Shown: positions 9,555-18,369 of the stretch, in pieces
Position numbering within the stretch: the stretch's first letter is position 1
Layout: every line of letters starts with the position of its first letter
Notes under the pieces: generated by a model
What the model was told of the DNA's origin: nothing
What the model saw: the letters and a program-made list of their open reading frames with translations, nothing else
Database searches by the model: none
From: Pseudomonas sp. JUb42
Lineage (GTDB): Bacteria > Pseudomonadota > Gammaproteobacteria > Pseudomonadales > Pseudomonadaceae
Length of the DNA: 64,000 nucleotides
Direction: 5' to 3'
Assembly (NCBI RefSeq): GCF_024807945.1
Contig: NZ_JANUFD010000001.1
Location: 434,001 to 498,000, forward strand
Program-made: the position numbers and the translations under genes

Positions 9555-10424
9555 TCAGCTGCCGCCCAGGGCAGTTTTCAGGCAGTGCAGGTTGGTGAAG
9601 TCTTCGCGCATATCGGCGATCTTCTGCAGCAGGCGTTGCTGCTGTTCCGGGGTATTGGCGGCGACGATGTCGACCAGCAGGGCAATGGTCGCCTGTTCGG
9701 TGCGCTCGTAGGCGACGCGGTATTGCGGGGTCCAGAAGGTATGGCGGTCCTGCAGCAACTTACCGATGCGTTCGGCGAAGTCCGGCGAGCGGCGCTCTTG
9801 CACGGTCTTGACGAACAGCGCCTGCCAGTGAGCGCGGTTATCCAGCCAGTCACGATTCTGCTCGCCCAGTGACTGCGACCAGCTTTTCACCCTGGCCAGC
9901 TGTACCGGGCTGAGCTTGCCGACCCAGGGCGTGATGCGCTTTTCCATGCGCTCGGCGCGTTCGTCGATCTGGGTGGTCAGGGGTTCTTCGAGGAATTCCT
10001 TCTGATGCTTGCGCATGTCCTTGGCGAAGGCGTCCTGCATCTCCTGGACCTGCTTGTCATCCAGTTGCGCGAGCAGCTCCACTGCGGACGGCGTTATCTG
10101 CCGGGATATCTGGCTGATGGCGTCCTTGGCTTCGTTGGTGCGCGCCTGCAGCTCGGCCTGAGTCACCTGACGGGTTTCGACCATTTGCTGCAGACGATCG
10201 AGCCAACCGAGGTAGCCCGGCAACTGGGTACTGCAATGCCAACTCAGGTGCTGTTTGAGGCGGGTGTTGAGCCAGTCTTTCTGCGCCGAGTTGAGGCCCA
10301 GATAGTCATTGAGCGACCAGGGGATGATCAGGTCCAGATTGCGATACGCCAGATCCATGCGCGTGCAGGACAGCAACGACAAAGCCAGCAACGACACCAT
10401 GAAGGCTTTTAGCAGGGCACGCAT
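9555..10424 (-). CDS. DUF6279-type outer-envelope lipoprotein
   Basis: The 289-residue protein begins with a lipoprotein signal peptide whose lipobox is LSLLSC. The mature part starts TRMDLAYRNLDLIIPWSLND, typical of the DUF6279 family common in pseudomonads, and is otherwise almost entirely alpha-helical. The function is unknown. An upstream in-frame start would add 22 residues and bury the signal peptide, so 10424 is preferred. Confidence 0.85.
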   Translation of the reverse strand: MRALLKAFMVSLLALSLLSCTRMDLAYRNLDLIIPWSLNDYLGLNSAQKDWLNTRLKQHLSWHCSTQLPGYLGWLDRLQQMVETRQVTQAELQARTNEAKDAISQISRQITPSAVELLAQLDDKQVQEMQDAFAKDMRKHQKEFLEEPLTTQIDERAERMEKRITPWVGKLSPVQLARVKSWSQSLGEQNRDWLDNRAHWQALFVKTVQERRSPDFAERIGKLLQDRHTFWTPQYRVAYERTEQATIALLVDIVAANTPEQQQRLLQKIADMREDFTNLHCLKTALGGS

Positions 10425-10494
10425 GTCTACTCCTCGAATGGCTTGCGTCGGCCTTGGAGGATAGCAGCGTCCCTTTAAGGACCTCACCACATTC

Positions 10495-10580
10495 GTAGGA
10501 GCGGATTTATCCGCGAAGGCGTCGGCACATTAAGCTCACCATCGTCTGACCCACCGATTCGCGAATAAATTCGCTCCCAC
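10495..10580. repeat. REP-type palindromic pair (GGATTTATCCGC variant)
   Basis: Arms GTAGGAGCGGATTTATCCGC and a diverged complement (GCGAATAAATTCGCTCCCAC) flank about 40 bases in the gap between two genes on the minus strand. Confidence 0.8.
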
Positions 10581-10600
10581 CGATGATTGAGTCGGCAGGT

Positions 10601-11317
10601 CTAGAAAAACGAGCGTACCGCCTTGAGCGTGACCATCCCTTCACACTGCGGGTTATGCCCGCTGTAGACGCTGCAATCGCTGCCGGTCAGGCTCGAGCCG
10701 CTGTAGATCAGGTTCATGTCGATGCCCAGCCAGGGCCTGGACAGCTTCAGTGACCAGTCGTTGAACGCGCTGATCATGCCGCCGTCAGTGACTTCCTGGG
10801 GGCGGTCGAACTGGTGGTTGGCGTATTGCACACGCACCCCGAGCCCGAGTTCTTCGATGGCGCCGAAGTCGACGAACAGGGTGCTGTCGCGGCGGCCGAC
10901 ATCGTTGCTGAAGGCTGCGCCAATGCGGCTCTGGCTCAGGCGCAGACCGGCGTACAGCTCGTGGGTATCGAGCTGACTGGTGTCGGGGTAGCTGTAGCGG
11001 ATCATGCCGACTTCATAGCCCAGGGTCTTGTCGAAGGGTTTCTTGAAGCCCATATAGGAATCCACTTCGAGGGCCGTGCTGGAGGTGGCACCCATGCTTG
11101 GCGCGTATTGGCCGAAGTAGAAACCGCTTTCGTGAGTCAGGTCCAGGCCGCCGTGGAACGACCCGCTACCGCTGGGGCTGATCAGCCCTTGGGCCATGCT
11201 GCGGGTGGGGGTGGTGGCGAGTTTCAGATCGAACGCGCCCAGTTCCCGTTCAAGGGTCTGAGCAGAGGCGCACTGGCCGGCCAATAACAGGCCGAAGGGC
11301 AAGAGGGTCTTGAGCAT
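10601..11317 (-). CDS. TorF-family putative porin
   Basis: The 238-residue protein has a signal peptide ending in CASAQ and a mature part of alternating short strands ending in phenylalanine (VRSFF), the usual C-terminal signature of an outer-membrane beta-barrel. The order of strands (GSFHGGLDL, then EVDSYMGFKKPF and YEVGMIRYSYP) matches the TorF/Gcw_chp family. Substrate is unknown. It is likely monocistronic, as repeats and lone promoters flank it. Confidence 0.85.
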   Translation of the reverse strand: MLKTLLPFGLLLAGQCASAQTLERELGAFDLKLATTPTRSMAQGLISPSGSGSFHGGLDLTHESGFYFGQYAPSMGATSSTALEVDSYMGFKKPFDKTLGYEVGMIRYSYPDTSQLDTHELYAGLRLSQSRIGAAFSNDVGRRDSTLFVDFGAIEELGLGVRVQYANHQFDRPQEVTDGGMISAFNDWSLKLSRPWLGIDMNLIYSGSSLTGSDCSVYSGHNPQCEGMVTLKAVRSFF

Positions 11318-11484
11318 GGCTCACTCCTGGGATAGCAAAGGAGTGTGATCGGCAGACATCACGTAAAAATATCGGGGGTTGCGGCTGAAAACCGCGAATC
11401 AGAGCCTCGCAAGCATACCGGCGATAGCGCTGCATGGCGGACCGTTGGTCGATCCGCAGCACATTGATTGAACTTAGAGGGATT

Positions 11485-11979
11485 TTACGAGGCGGGCGCG
11501 ATCAACTCGTTGAGTACTTCCACCGCCTGTTCGAAGGACGGATAACCGCTCTTGGCCACGTCCAACTGGTCATATTCGGCGCGATAGCGGGCCGATTTTT
11601 TCTGATCGGTCAGGCTCAATTGTTGAGTGAGCAGGGCGATGGCCAAGGGGTGTTTGCGATCAGCGGCGTCCTGCAGCAGGTCAACAATCTTCTGTTGGTC
11701 GCCGTGCTGACGAATCAACAGCACCGCTTCGTAGAATTCGGCTTCACCGGACGCATCCTGTTTTGCCGCCCGTTGCAGCAGGGCCATGGTCAGCTCGTCA
11801 TGCTTGCGATCGTTCTCGCTGAGCAGCAGCTTGGCCTGGAGCATGTCGTTCTGATAAAGCAGATGGTCTGCCCGGCATTTGCCGTCGCTCAGGTGGCTTT
11901 CATTGAAAGAGTCGTTGCAACTGTGGGAGGCACAGCCACCCAGATAGATCATTGCGCCGAGAAGCATCCAGTTCTTCAT
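11485..11979 (-). CDS. Small lipoprotein with Sel1-like helical repeats
   Basis: The 164-residue protein has a lipoprotein signal with lipobox LGGC at the start of MKNWMLLGAMIYLGGCASHS. The mature part is helical and resembles Sel1/TPR-type repeats (for example EFYEAVLLIRQHGDQQKIVD and AADRKHPLAIALLTQQL), which usually serve as protein-interaction surfaces. No specific partner can be named. The signal peptide fixes the start at 11979. Confidence 0.75.
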   Translation of the reverse strand: MKNWMLLGAMIYLGGCASHSCNDSFNESHLSDGKCRADHLLYQNDMLQAKLLLSENDRKHDELTMALLQRAAKQDASGEAEFYEAVLLIRQHGDQQKIVDLLQDAADRKHPLAIALLTQQLSLTDQKKSARYRAEYDQLDVAKSGYPSFEQAVEVLNELIAPAS

Positions 11980-12164
11980 TGTGGATTCCGCGATAGGGCT
12001 GGCTTTCGGGCACATCATGCCCAAGGTCATGTCGCTCTTCAACGAGCCTAGCAGGTGTGGCGCTAACGGGGGTAGGACAAGGGAGGAGGCGGGTGGTTCA
12101 GGAGAGGTCGAGCGCTTTGAAGGTCAAAGCGCTGGATGATCGACCGATGTTGCGGGGGCGATGC

Positions 12165-12353
12165 TTACTTTTTGCCCAGAGTGATCTGGCGCGATGGTGC
12201 GAAGGTCTGGCCGCTGACGCCTTTCTCGATCTGCTGGATCTCACCGCCGGACTTCAGGAAAGCTGCGATCTGGGCGTTGATCGAATCGCTCGTCTCAACG
12301 GCTGGAGCAGGTTTCGGCTTGGAGTGGGATGCTTTGATACGCATGGCAGTCAT
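12165..12353 (-). CDS. Small conserved pseudomonad protein, SutA-like tail motif
   Basis: The 62-residue basic protein ends with a segment INAQIAAFLKSGGEIQQIEK. The FLxxGGxIQxI pattern resembles the C-terminal part of SutA, a small RNA-polymerase-associated factor of P. aeruginosa, although the acidic half of SutA is missing. An AGG site precedes the chosen ATG; a second ATG three codons later is possible. A role in transcription is only a hint from this motif. Confidence 0.65.
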   Translation of the reverse strand: MTAMRIKASHSKPKPAPAVETSDSINAQIAAFLKSGGEIQQIEKGVSGQTFAPSRQITLGKK

Positions 12354-12529
12354 AGACCTATAAAAATTGATACGGCCTGCCAGTGTATAGGATTGACCCC
12401 ATAATTGCTTGGTAAATATCCCTGCAAACCCTGGGCGATTGACGAATGGTGTCATTCGTTGGGCATGCCCGGCCACCGTCACCGGCAAACTCGGGTAGAA
12501 TGCCGCCCTCGTTATGAGGGTATTTGGAA

Positions 12530-13366
12530 ATGGCTTTAGTCGGGCGCTACAACAGCTTGCAAGTGGTCAAGCACACTAACTTCGGGTTGTATCTGGACGG
12601 CGCCCAGGACGGCGAAATCCTGCTGCCCAATCGCTATATCCCAAAGGATATTCCCAGCGAGGACGAAGACTGGCTCAACGTCTTCATCTATCTGGACAGC
12701 GACGACAAACTGATTGCCACCACGGAAAAACCCAAGGTCCAGGTCGGTGAGTTCGCCAGCCTCAAAGTGGTTGAGGTCAACAGTATTGGCGTGTTCCTCG
12801 ACTGGGGCCTGCCCAAGGACCTGCTGCTGCCGTATTCCGAAGAGAAGCGCACCCTGCAGGCCGGCGACTACTGCGTGGTGCATGTCTATCTGGACAAACA
12901 CACCCGGCGCATCACCGCCACGGCGCGGCTTGATCGCTACCTGGACAAGACCCCGGCCAACTACAAGGTGGGTGAAGAAGTCGACCTGCTGGTCGCTGAA
13001 GCCACCGATATGGGCTTCAAGGCGATCATCAACAACAAGCACTGGGGGCTGATTCACAAGAACGAAGTGTTCAAGTTCTTGCGTGCGGGCAAGCAGGAAA
13101 AGGGTTTCATCAAGGAAATCCGCGCCGACGGCAATATCAGCCTGAGCCTGCAACCTGTCGGCGCCCAGGCGGCCGACAGCCTCAACGACAAGATCCTCGG
13201 CAAGCTGCGCGACAACAACGGCTCACTGCCGGTCAGCGACAAGAGCGATCCGCAGGTGATCAGCAACCTCTTCGGCGTCAGCAAGGGCAACTTCAAGAAA
13301 GCCATTGGCGGCCTGTACAAGCAGGGTTTGATCGTCATTCATGCCGATCGGATTGAGTTGGTCTGA
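12530..13366 (+). CDS. CvfB/YitL-like S1 RNA-binding protein
   Basis: The 278-residue protein matches the CvfB family: three S1-like OB-fold domains (about residues 1-65, 66-140 and 145-210) and a C-terminal winged helix ending in KAIGGLYKQGLIVIHADRIELV. The N-terminus GRYNSLQVVKHTNFGLYLDG is characteristic. CvfB proteins bind RNA and influence gene expression and virulence in firmicutes; the role in pseudomonads is unclear. GAGGG lies nine bases before the ATG at 12530. Confidence 0.88.
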   Translation: MALVGRYNSLQVVKHTNFGLYLDGAQDGEILLPNRYIPKDIPSEDEDWLNVFIYLDSDDKLIATTEKPKVQVGEFASLKVVEVNSIGVFLDWGLPKDLLLPYSEEKRTLQAGDYCVVHVYLDKHTRRITATARLDRYLDKTPANYKVGEEVDLLVAEATDMGFKAIINNKHWGLIHKNEVFKFLRAGKQEKGFIKEIRADGNISLSLQPVGAQAADSLNDKILGKLRDNNGSLPVSDKSDPQVISNLFGVSKGNFKKAIGGLYKQGLIVIHADRIELV

Positions 13367-13408
13367 TGAGGTAGATCTGTACAGGGCGAGCTTTGTGAAA
13401 GCGAATTC

Positions 13409-13500
13409 TGTGGGAGCGAATTTATTCGCGAATGCATTTTTCCAGGCGATGCAAATGCATGGCCTGTAACGGCCCCTTCGCGGATGAATCCGCTCCTACA
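13409..13500. repeat. REP-type palindromic pair (mixed GAATTTATTCGC / GGATGAATCCGC)
   Basis: The left arm is of the GAATTTATTCGC form and the right arm of the GGATGAATCCGC form, so the two arms come from slightly different variants. The loop carries CCAGGCGATG, shared with the copy at 9027. Confidence 0.82.
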
Positions 13501-13600
13501 GGGTCTTCACATAGGTTTCGCTGCAGCAACCGGATGAAAGGCTGAACCCTTTCGCCCCTGTTGCAGGTCATAGAGACTTGGCATCCACAGGGCTCTCCCC

Positions 13601-14002
13601 ATGAAACAAACCCTCACCGCTTATATCAGCACGCTGCTGGCGTTCCTGGTCCTGGATGCTGTCTGGCTCGGTGTGCTGATGGCGCCTACCTACAAGGCCT
13701 GGCTCGGGCCGTTGATGCTCGACAAACCCGTGTGGGGTCCGGCGCTGGTCTTCTATCTGTTGTATGCCTGGGGGCTGGTGGCGTTTGTCGTGCTGCCTGC
13801 GCTGCGCCGTCATCGCCTGGGGCATGCGGCCAGTCGTGGCGTGTTGCTGGGGCTGGTGGCCTATGGCACCTATGACCTGAGCAACTGGGCCACCCTGCAA
13901 GGCTGGCCGGCGCAGATGGCGATTGTCGACATGCTCTGGGGCAGCTTTGCCTCGGCGGTGGCGGCCAGTGTCGGCTATTGGGTGGCGCGCAGGGTGTTGT
14001 AG
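13601..14002 (+). CDS. DUF2177-family inner-membrane protein
   Basis: The 133-residue protein has four predicted membrane segments. The first contains FLVLDAVWLGVLMAPTYKAW and the third GLVAYGTYDLSNWATLQGW, both typical of DUF2177 proteins. The function is unknown; some family members neighbour photolyase or lipid genes, which is not the case here. CTCTCCCC precedes the ATG, so the ribosome site is weak. Confidence 0.85.
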   Translation: MKQTLTAYISTLLAFLVLDAVWLGVLMAPTYKAWLGPLMLDKPVWGPALVFYLLYAWGLVAFVVLPALRRHRLGHAASRGVLLGLVAYGTYDLSNWATLQGWPAQMAIVDMLWGSFASAVAASVGYWVARRVL

Positions 14003-14016
14003 CGGCGCGCCCGCGC

Positions 14017-14397
14017 TTATTTCTGCAGGAAGGTCGCAAAACTCAGGTTGGCGCCATTGGGGCGCATGTCCTTGAGGAACGAGTCCTTGTCCGCGCTCAG
14101 CTCCAGGCTGACCGTAGACTTGCGCTTGCCGGCATTGCGTACCACCACGCCTTCCAGATGATCACGCATGAACACCGTGGTGATCTTCAGGTGCAGCAGT
14201 TCGTCGCTTTCCGGCGTGTGCAGCAGCAGGTGCATCCACTCGTACTGACCCACTTGCAGGCGGGTGATGGGCAGGTCGAACCACCAGATATTGCGGTTTT
14301 TGTTGAGCACGGCGAAGTGGGTGTTGTTAACCCCGAGCACGGCACCGCCCAGTTGCTGGTTACGACGGGCGATGGCCTGCTTTTTATCGAGTTTCAT
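14017..14397 (-). CDS. Conserved hypothetical protein
   Basis: The 126-residue soluble protein has no signal peptide and no membrane segment. It looks like a mixed alpha/beta domain with segments LGGAVLGVNNTHFAVLNKNR and NIWWFDLPITRL. No family is recognised. The ATG at 14397 is chosen because translation upstream of it lacks coding character. It converges with the DUF2177 gene across only 14 bases. Confidence 0.7.
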   Translation of the reverse strand: MKLDKKQAIARRNQQLGGAVLGVNNTHFAVLNKNRNIWWFDLPITRLQVGQYEWMHLLLHTPESDELLHLKITTVFMRDHLEGVVVRNAGKRKSTVSLELSADKDSFLKDMRPNGANLSFATFLQK

Positions 14398-14645
14398 ATA
14401 AGTCCTGTGGATCAGTTCATTCAGCGCGACAGCGTTGCGCATTCTCAAGGCTGGCTGCGTAAACGCAAAGCCAAAGTTGCAGGGAATGACGAAATGTTAG
14501 TACCCATCTCATGGGCGTGTCCCGACGAGCGGCAGTCACCACCGGCGAAATAATTGAAACTCTCGGCAAAAAGGCCCGGTCAACCTATATGTCGAGGTTA
14601 TGACATTTGATTTTCATTGCGGTCCTTAGACCCAGGAGACATCAC

Positions 14646-14837
14646 ATGAGCAGCACAAGCGATAAAGCAAAAGGTATGGCCAACGAAGCAGTCGGCAAAG
14701 TGAAGCAAGGCGTCGGCAAGGCTACCGATAACGCACAACTGCAAACCAAAGGCAAAGTCCAGGAACGCAAAGGCGAAGCCCAGCAAGCGGTGGGCAAAGC
14801 CAAAGACGCGGTGAAAAAAACCGTCGATCGGGCTTGA
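14646..14837 (+). CDS. CsbD-family stress protein
   Basis: The 63-residue, Lys/Ala/Gly-rich hydrophilic protein contains the CsbD pattern [17 protein letters not shown] followed by [20 protein letters not shown]. CsbD proteins are small, mostly disordered and induced by general stress; their biochemical role is unknown. The ATG follows CCCAGGAGACATCAC. The gene is closed by a strong terminator at 14876-14900, so it is monocistronic. Confidence 0.92.
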   Translation: MSSTSDKAKGMANEAVGKVKQGVGKATDNAQLQTKGKVQERKGEAQQAVGKAKDAVKKTVDRA

Positions 14838-14875
14838 TCACACGGCTCGATGTAACGTCTGACGTGTAGACAAAG

Positions 14876-14900
14876 CGGCCATCAAGTGATGGCCGTTTTT
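14876..14900 (+). terminator. Rho-independent terminator of the CsbD gene
   Basis: A nine-base stem CGGCCATCA/TGATGGCCG with a two-base loop is followed by five T residues, 38 bases after the stop codon. Confidence 0.9.
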
Positions 14901-15017
14901 GTTTCTATGGGGATAAAGACTGAAACCTTTTATCGGTCGTCAAGTCCACTGAGCTACTGTAGAACGCCATGCCCCTGGTTAACCGGATGTTTGAGTGATG
15001 TCGTGTAAGGAGAGACC

Positions 15018-15959
15018 ATGATTTTCCCGCAGATGAAGCGCTTGCCCATGAGCAAGGTCCTGGTCCGTACCGTGAAAGAGTTTCTCGACGACGAAATGTC
15101 TACCTATGCGTCGGCCCTGGCCTATCAGATGCTGTTTTCGTTGTTTCCCTTCCTGCTGTTCCTGATTGCCCTGATTGGTTTCCTGCACCTGCCGGACTTC
15201 TTTTCCTGGCTGCGCATGCAGTCTTCTCTGGTGCTGCCGCCTCAGGCGCTGGATCAGGTCAACCCGGTCATCGACCAGTTGCAACAGTCCAAGGGCGGCC
15301 TGCTTTCCGTGGGTATCGTCATTGCCCTGTGGACTGCGTCGGCGGGCGTTCGCTTGATGATGAGCGCGATGAACGCGGCCTATGACGTGGTCGAAGGGCG
15401 CCCGGTATGGAAGCGTATTCCGCTGTCGGTAATCTATACCGTGGGCATCGCCATTATGCTGCTGGCCGCTGCGGGGCTGATGGTCACCGGGCCGCAGGTT
15501 ATGAGCTGGCTGGCCTCGCAGATCGGCATGGAAGAATTCATCGTCACCTTGTGGACGATCCTGCGCTGGCCGCTGATTATTATCCTGATGATGGTGGCGG
15601 TGGCGTTGATCTATTACGTCATGCCTGATGTGAAGCAGGAATTTCGCTTCATCACGCCAGGGTCGGTACTGGCCGTGGTGGTGTGGATCATTGCGTCACT
15701 GGGCTTTGGTTATTACGTCAAGACGTTCGCCGACTACAACGCGATGTACGGCAGCATCGGCGCGATCATCGTGCTGCTGCTGTATTTCTACATCTCGGCG
15801 GCGGTGCTGCTGCTGGGAGCGGAGATGAATGCGGTGATCGAGCACATGTCCAGCGAAGGCAAGGATCCCGGAGAGAAAGTCGCGGGCGAGAACGACTCCC
15901 ACGAAAAGCAGCATGTATCCGGCCTCGGTCATCAGACCGCTCCGGTGCAGCCACATTGA
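15018..15959 (+). CDS. YihY/BrkB-family inner-membrane protein
   Basis: The 313-residue protein has six predicted membrane helices and the family landmarks YASALAYQMLFSLFPFLLFL near the N-terminus and NAMYGSIGAIIVLLLYFYIS before the last helix. The family was once mislabelled ribonuclease BN; its true role is unknown, with transport or envelope functions suggested. The C-terminal 40 residues are hydrophilic. AAGGAGAGACC precedes the ATG, a strong start signal. Confidence 0.9.
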   Translation: MIFPQMKRLPMSKVLVRTVKEFLDDEMSTYASALAYQMLFSLFPFLLFLIALIGFLHLPDFFSWLRMQSSLVLPPQALDQVNPVIDQLQQSKGGLLSVGIVIALWTASAGVRLMMSAMNAAYDVVEGRPVWKRIPLSVIYTVGIAIMLLAAAGLMVTGPQVMSWLASQIGMEEFIVTLWTILRWPLIIILMMVAVALIYYVMPDVKQEFRFITPGSVLAVVVWIIASLGFGYYVKTFADYNAMYGSIGAIIVLLLYFYISAAVLLLGAEMNAVIEHMSSEGKDPGEKVAGENDSHEKQHVSGLGHQTAPVQPH

Positions 15960-16009
15960 CGAATGCTGTGGCACGATAGGGCATCGCGTCGAACTCACAA
16001 GGCCTCGCC

Positions 16010-16549
16010 ATGATTTACGAAATTCTGAAAATGGGTGATCCGCGGCTGCTGCGTATTGCCCCGCCGGTCCCGACGGAGATGATCGGGTCACCGCAGTTGC
16101 AGCAATTGATTGCCGACATGTTTGAAACCATGGAAAGCGTTGGCGGAGTCGGTCTGGCGGCGCCGCAGATCGGTATCGACCTGCAACTGGTGATCTTCGG
16201 TTTCGCCCACAGCGAACGCTATCCTGACGCCGAAGCTGTGCCGCGCACCATTCTGCTCAACCCGCTGATCACCCCCCTGAGCCCGCTGATGGAAGAGGGC
16301 TGGGAAGGTTGCCTGTCGGTGCCGGGCCTGCGCGGCGCGGTGGATCGTTATCAGAGTATTCGTTACGAAGGCCTCGACCCGGACGGCCAGCCCATCGTGC
16401 GTGGCGCCCATGGTTTTCATGCCCGTGTCGTGCAGCACGAATGCGATCATTTGATTGGTCGGCTGTACCCGTCGCGAATCACCGACTACAGCAAGTTCGG
16501 CTTCACTGAAGTGATGTTTCCGGATCTTGATCCGAATGCGGACGACTAA
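16010..16549 (+). CDS. def: Peptide deformylase
   Basis: The 179-residue metalloenzyme removes the formyl group from nascent proteins. All three motifs are present: [10 protein letters not shown] (motif 1), EGCLSVPG (motif 2, with the metal-binding Cys) and QHECDHLIG (motif 3, HEXXH). It is not next to fmt as the housekeeping def usually is, and the [15 protein letters not shown] context matches the second deformylase found in many pseudomonads. It is therefore probably a paralogue. Confidence 0.93.
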   Translation: MIYEILKMGDPRLLRIAPPVPTEMIGSPQLQQLIADMFETMESVGGVGLAAPQIGIDLQLVIFGFAHSERYPDAEAVPRTILLNPLITPLSPLMEEGWEGCLSVPGLRGAVDRYQSIRYEGLDPDGQPIVRGAHGFHARVVQHECDHLIGRLYPSRITDYSKFGFTEVMFPDLDPNADD

Positions 16550-16577
16550 AGATCGCTGTTGCGATCTGCACATTTTT
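16550..16577 (+). terminator. Terminator after the deformylase gene
   Basis: A perfect seven-base stem AGATCGC/GCGATCT with loop TGTT starts just after the stop codon and is followed by GCACATTTTTT. The T tract begins five bases after the stem, so strength is moderate. A lone REP half-site (GGATCGGCTTTAGCCGGGAA) follows. Confidence 0.65.
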
Positions 16578-16611
16578 TGTGGGATCGGCTTTAGCCGGGA
16601 AAGCGATATGC

Positions 16612-17022
16612 TCAGGTTGTGCGCATGGCAATCAAAGGCTTCGTCCGCCCATACCGCCGCAGCCGCTCCGCCAACTCCCTAGGCAGCTCTTCGCACGCAA
16701 CAAACCCCGCCCGCTGATAAAACTCCGCCAGTTCCGGGTGGCAGAACAGCCACACCGGCCCTGTTCGGGCCTGTAAAACCTGCGCCAGCAAACGCCCGGC
16801 CACCGCCTGCCCACGCCATTGCGGTGCAACGAACAGGCCGGTCAGCCAGTGCCCCTCGGCCACCGCAGTCAGATTCAGGGCGGCGATGATCTCCTGCTGT
16901 TTCGCCACCCACAGGGTCGCGCCCTTGGTCGCGCGCATGGGTGAGCGATGGCTGCGGTAGAACTTGTCAGCCAGGGGCAGCAGGGTGTCGGGCAGGATGG
17001 CGAAGGTGATGGCCTCGCTCAT
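16612..17022 (-). CDS. GNAT-family N-acetyltransferase
   Basis: The 136-residue protein shows the acetyl-CoA-binding motif A segment LFVAPQWRGQAVAGRLLAQV (R/Q-x-x-G-x-G/A type) and a late ELAEFYQRAGF motif B typical of GNAT enzymes. The acceptor substrate is unknown. Its ATG overlaps the TGA of the upstream MFS gene (17019-18209) as ATGA, so the two are translationally coupled and may share a task, for example modifying and exporting one compound. Confidence 0.85.
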   Translation of the reverse strand: MSEAITFAILPDTLLPLADKFYRSHRSPMRATKGATLWVAKQQEIIAALNLTAVAEGHWLTGLFVAPQWRGQAVAGRLLAQVLQARTGPVWLFCHPELAEFYQRAGFVACEELPRELAERLRRYGRTKPLIAMRTT

Positions 17023-18209
17023 GCCGGTTTCATCTCTACTGTGCGGAACACCCAAAGGGTCAGCGCACCGATGAGCACACTGGCCCCGGCCAGCAACAGG
17101 ATTACGCTTTGGGTGCCCAAGGGGGCGGCCAGAAGCGCCACCAACAACCCCGCCAAGGGTTGCGACAGGTTATTCAACAAGGTGATGACGCCCACGGTCT
17201 TGCCGAAATCCTGCACCGGAATGACCCGTTGGCGCGTGCTGCGAATGTAGATATTGAACATCTTGTCGAAGCCGACGATCAGCAGGAAACCCGCTACATA
17301 GCCGCCTGCAGTCGGGCTCAGCGCGGTCATCAGCGCGCCGAGGCAGATGACGACGTATGCCAGGCCACCGAGCAAACGCCCGGGCAGGGTCACTCGCGCC
17401 AACACCAGCAGGATGACAATAGTGGTGACGGCCCCGGCGGCTTGCAGTGCCGCGTAGTCACCCTCGGGCCGAGCGTACTGGCCGATCAGCATGGCCGCCG
17501 ACGTGGCAAGGGTGACACCCACCAGCAGATTCACGCCCACGGCCAGGCTGATGATCTTGCGCAGCTCACTCAGCGCACGGATATGGCCGAAGGCAATGCG
17601 CAGCGGTTGCAGCCAGATATCGCCATGCTGCTCGAAGCTCTGCAGAACAATGGCGCTATGGCGCTGCCAGACGCCCATGGCCAGGTCCGCGAGCAGAAAC
17701 AGCACGGCAATCGCCAGCAGCACCCACTGCCAGGCCATGACATGCAGCAACAGCGCCGCCAGCAGCGGCCCCAATACCAGGCCGGTCTGATCAGCGATCT
17801 GCGAGTAGGACAGGGTCTTGGTGTAGCTGTACTGCTTGAAGATATGCGGCAGCAGGACTTCCCGGGCCATGATCCCTTGGGTGGTCAGTACCCCGCAGAT
17901 TGCCGATAGCAGCACGATCCAGACAATCCCGCCAAACAGCAGCACCAAACCCAACGCCAATGCGCAGGCCAGGGCCCGGCACAGCTGGCTGATATGCAGG
18001 ATGCGTGTCGGCGAGAAGCGGTCGCACAGGGCGCCGCAGAACGGAAATGCGAGAAAACGGGGCAGGGATTCGGCAAAGAACGCCAATCCGGCCCACGAGG
18101 CGCTCTGGGTGGTCTGGAACACGATCAGCGGCACGATGAACAGCAGGATCTGATCAGCCAGCCGGGAGAGAAACAAAGAGAGGAAAAACGCCAGATAGTC
18201 CTTGCGCAC
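17019..18209 (-). CDS. MFS transporter (EntS-like MFS_3 type)
   Basis: The 396-residue protein has about twelve hydrophobic segments in two groups of six. The loop between helices 2 and 3 reads CGALCDRFSPTRIL, a D-R-x-x-x-x-R pattern typical of major facilitator proteins, and the N-terminal half resembles exporters of the EntS group. It probably exports a small molecule. The last codons overlap the acetyltransferase gene, forming a two-gene operon. Confidence 0.85.
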   Translation of the reverse strand: MRKDYLAFFLSLFLSRLADQILLFIVPLIVFQTTQSASWAGLAFFAESLPRFLAFPFCGALCDRFSPTRILHISQLCRALACALALGLVLLFGGIVWIVLLSAICGVLTTQGIMAREVLLPHIFKQYSYTKTLSYSQIADQTGLVLGPLLAALLLHVMAWQWVLLAIAVLFLLADLAMGVWQRHSAIVLQSFEQHGDIWLQPLRIAFGHIRALSELRKIISLAVGVNLLVGVTLATSAAMLIGQYARPEGDYAALQAAGAVTTIVILLVLARVTLPGRLLGGLAYVVICLGALMTALSPTAGGYVAGFLLIVGFDKMFNIYIRSTRQRVIPVQDFGKTVGVITLLNNLSQPLAGLLVALLAAPLGTQSVILLLAGASVLIGALTLWVFRTVEMKPA

Positions 18210-18369
18210 ATCGACCTCATGTCAGGGGAGCAGGACCGCATCATACAGGGCCGGGAAATGGGCTGCGTTCTTGCATAGAACAATAGCGCCCAAGGATATA
18301 GCCAAATGATCTGCAAGAAATTCGGGTCAAGTTGCACATCCAGGTATTCGCCATGAAATGGAAGATGCG

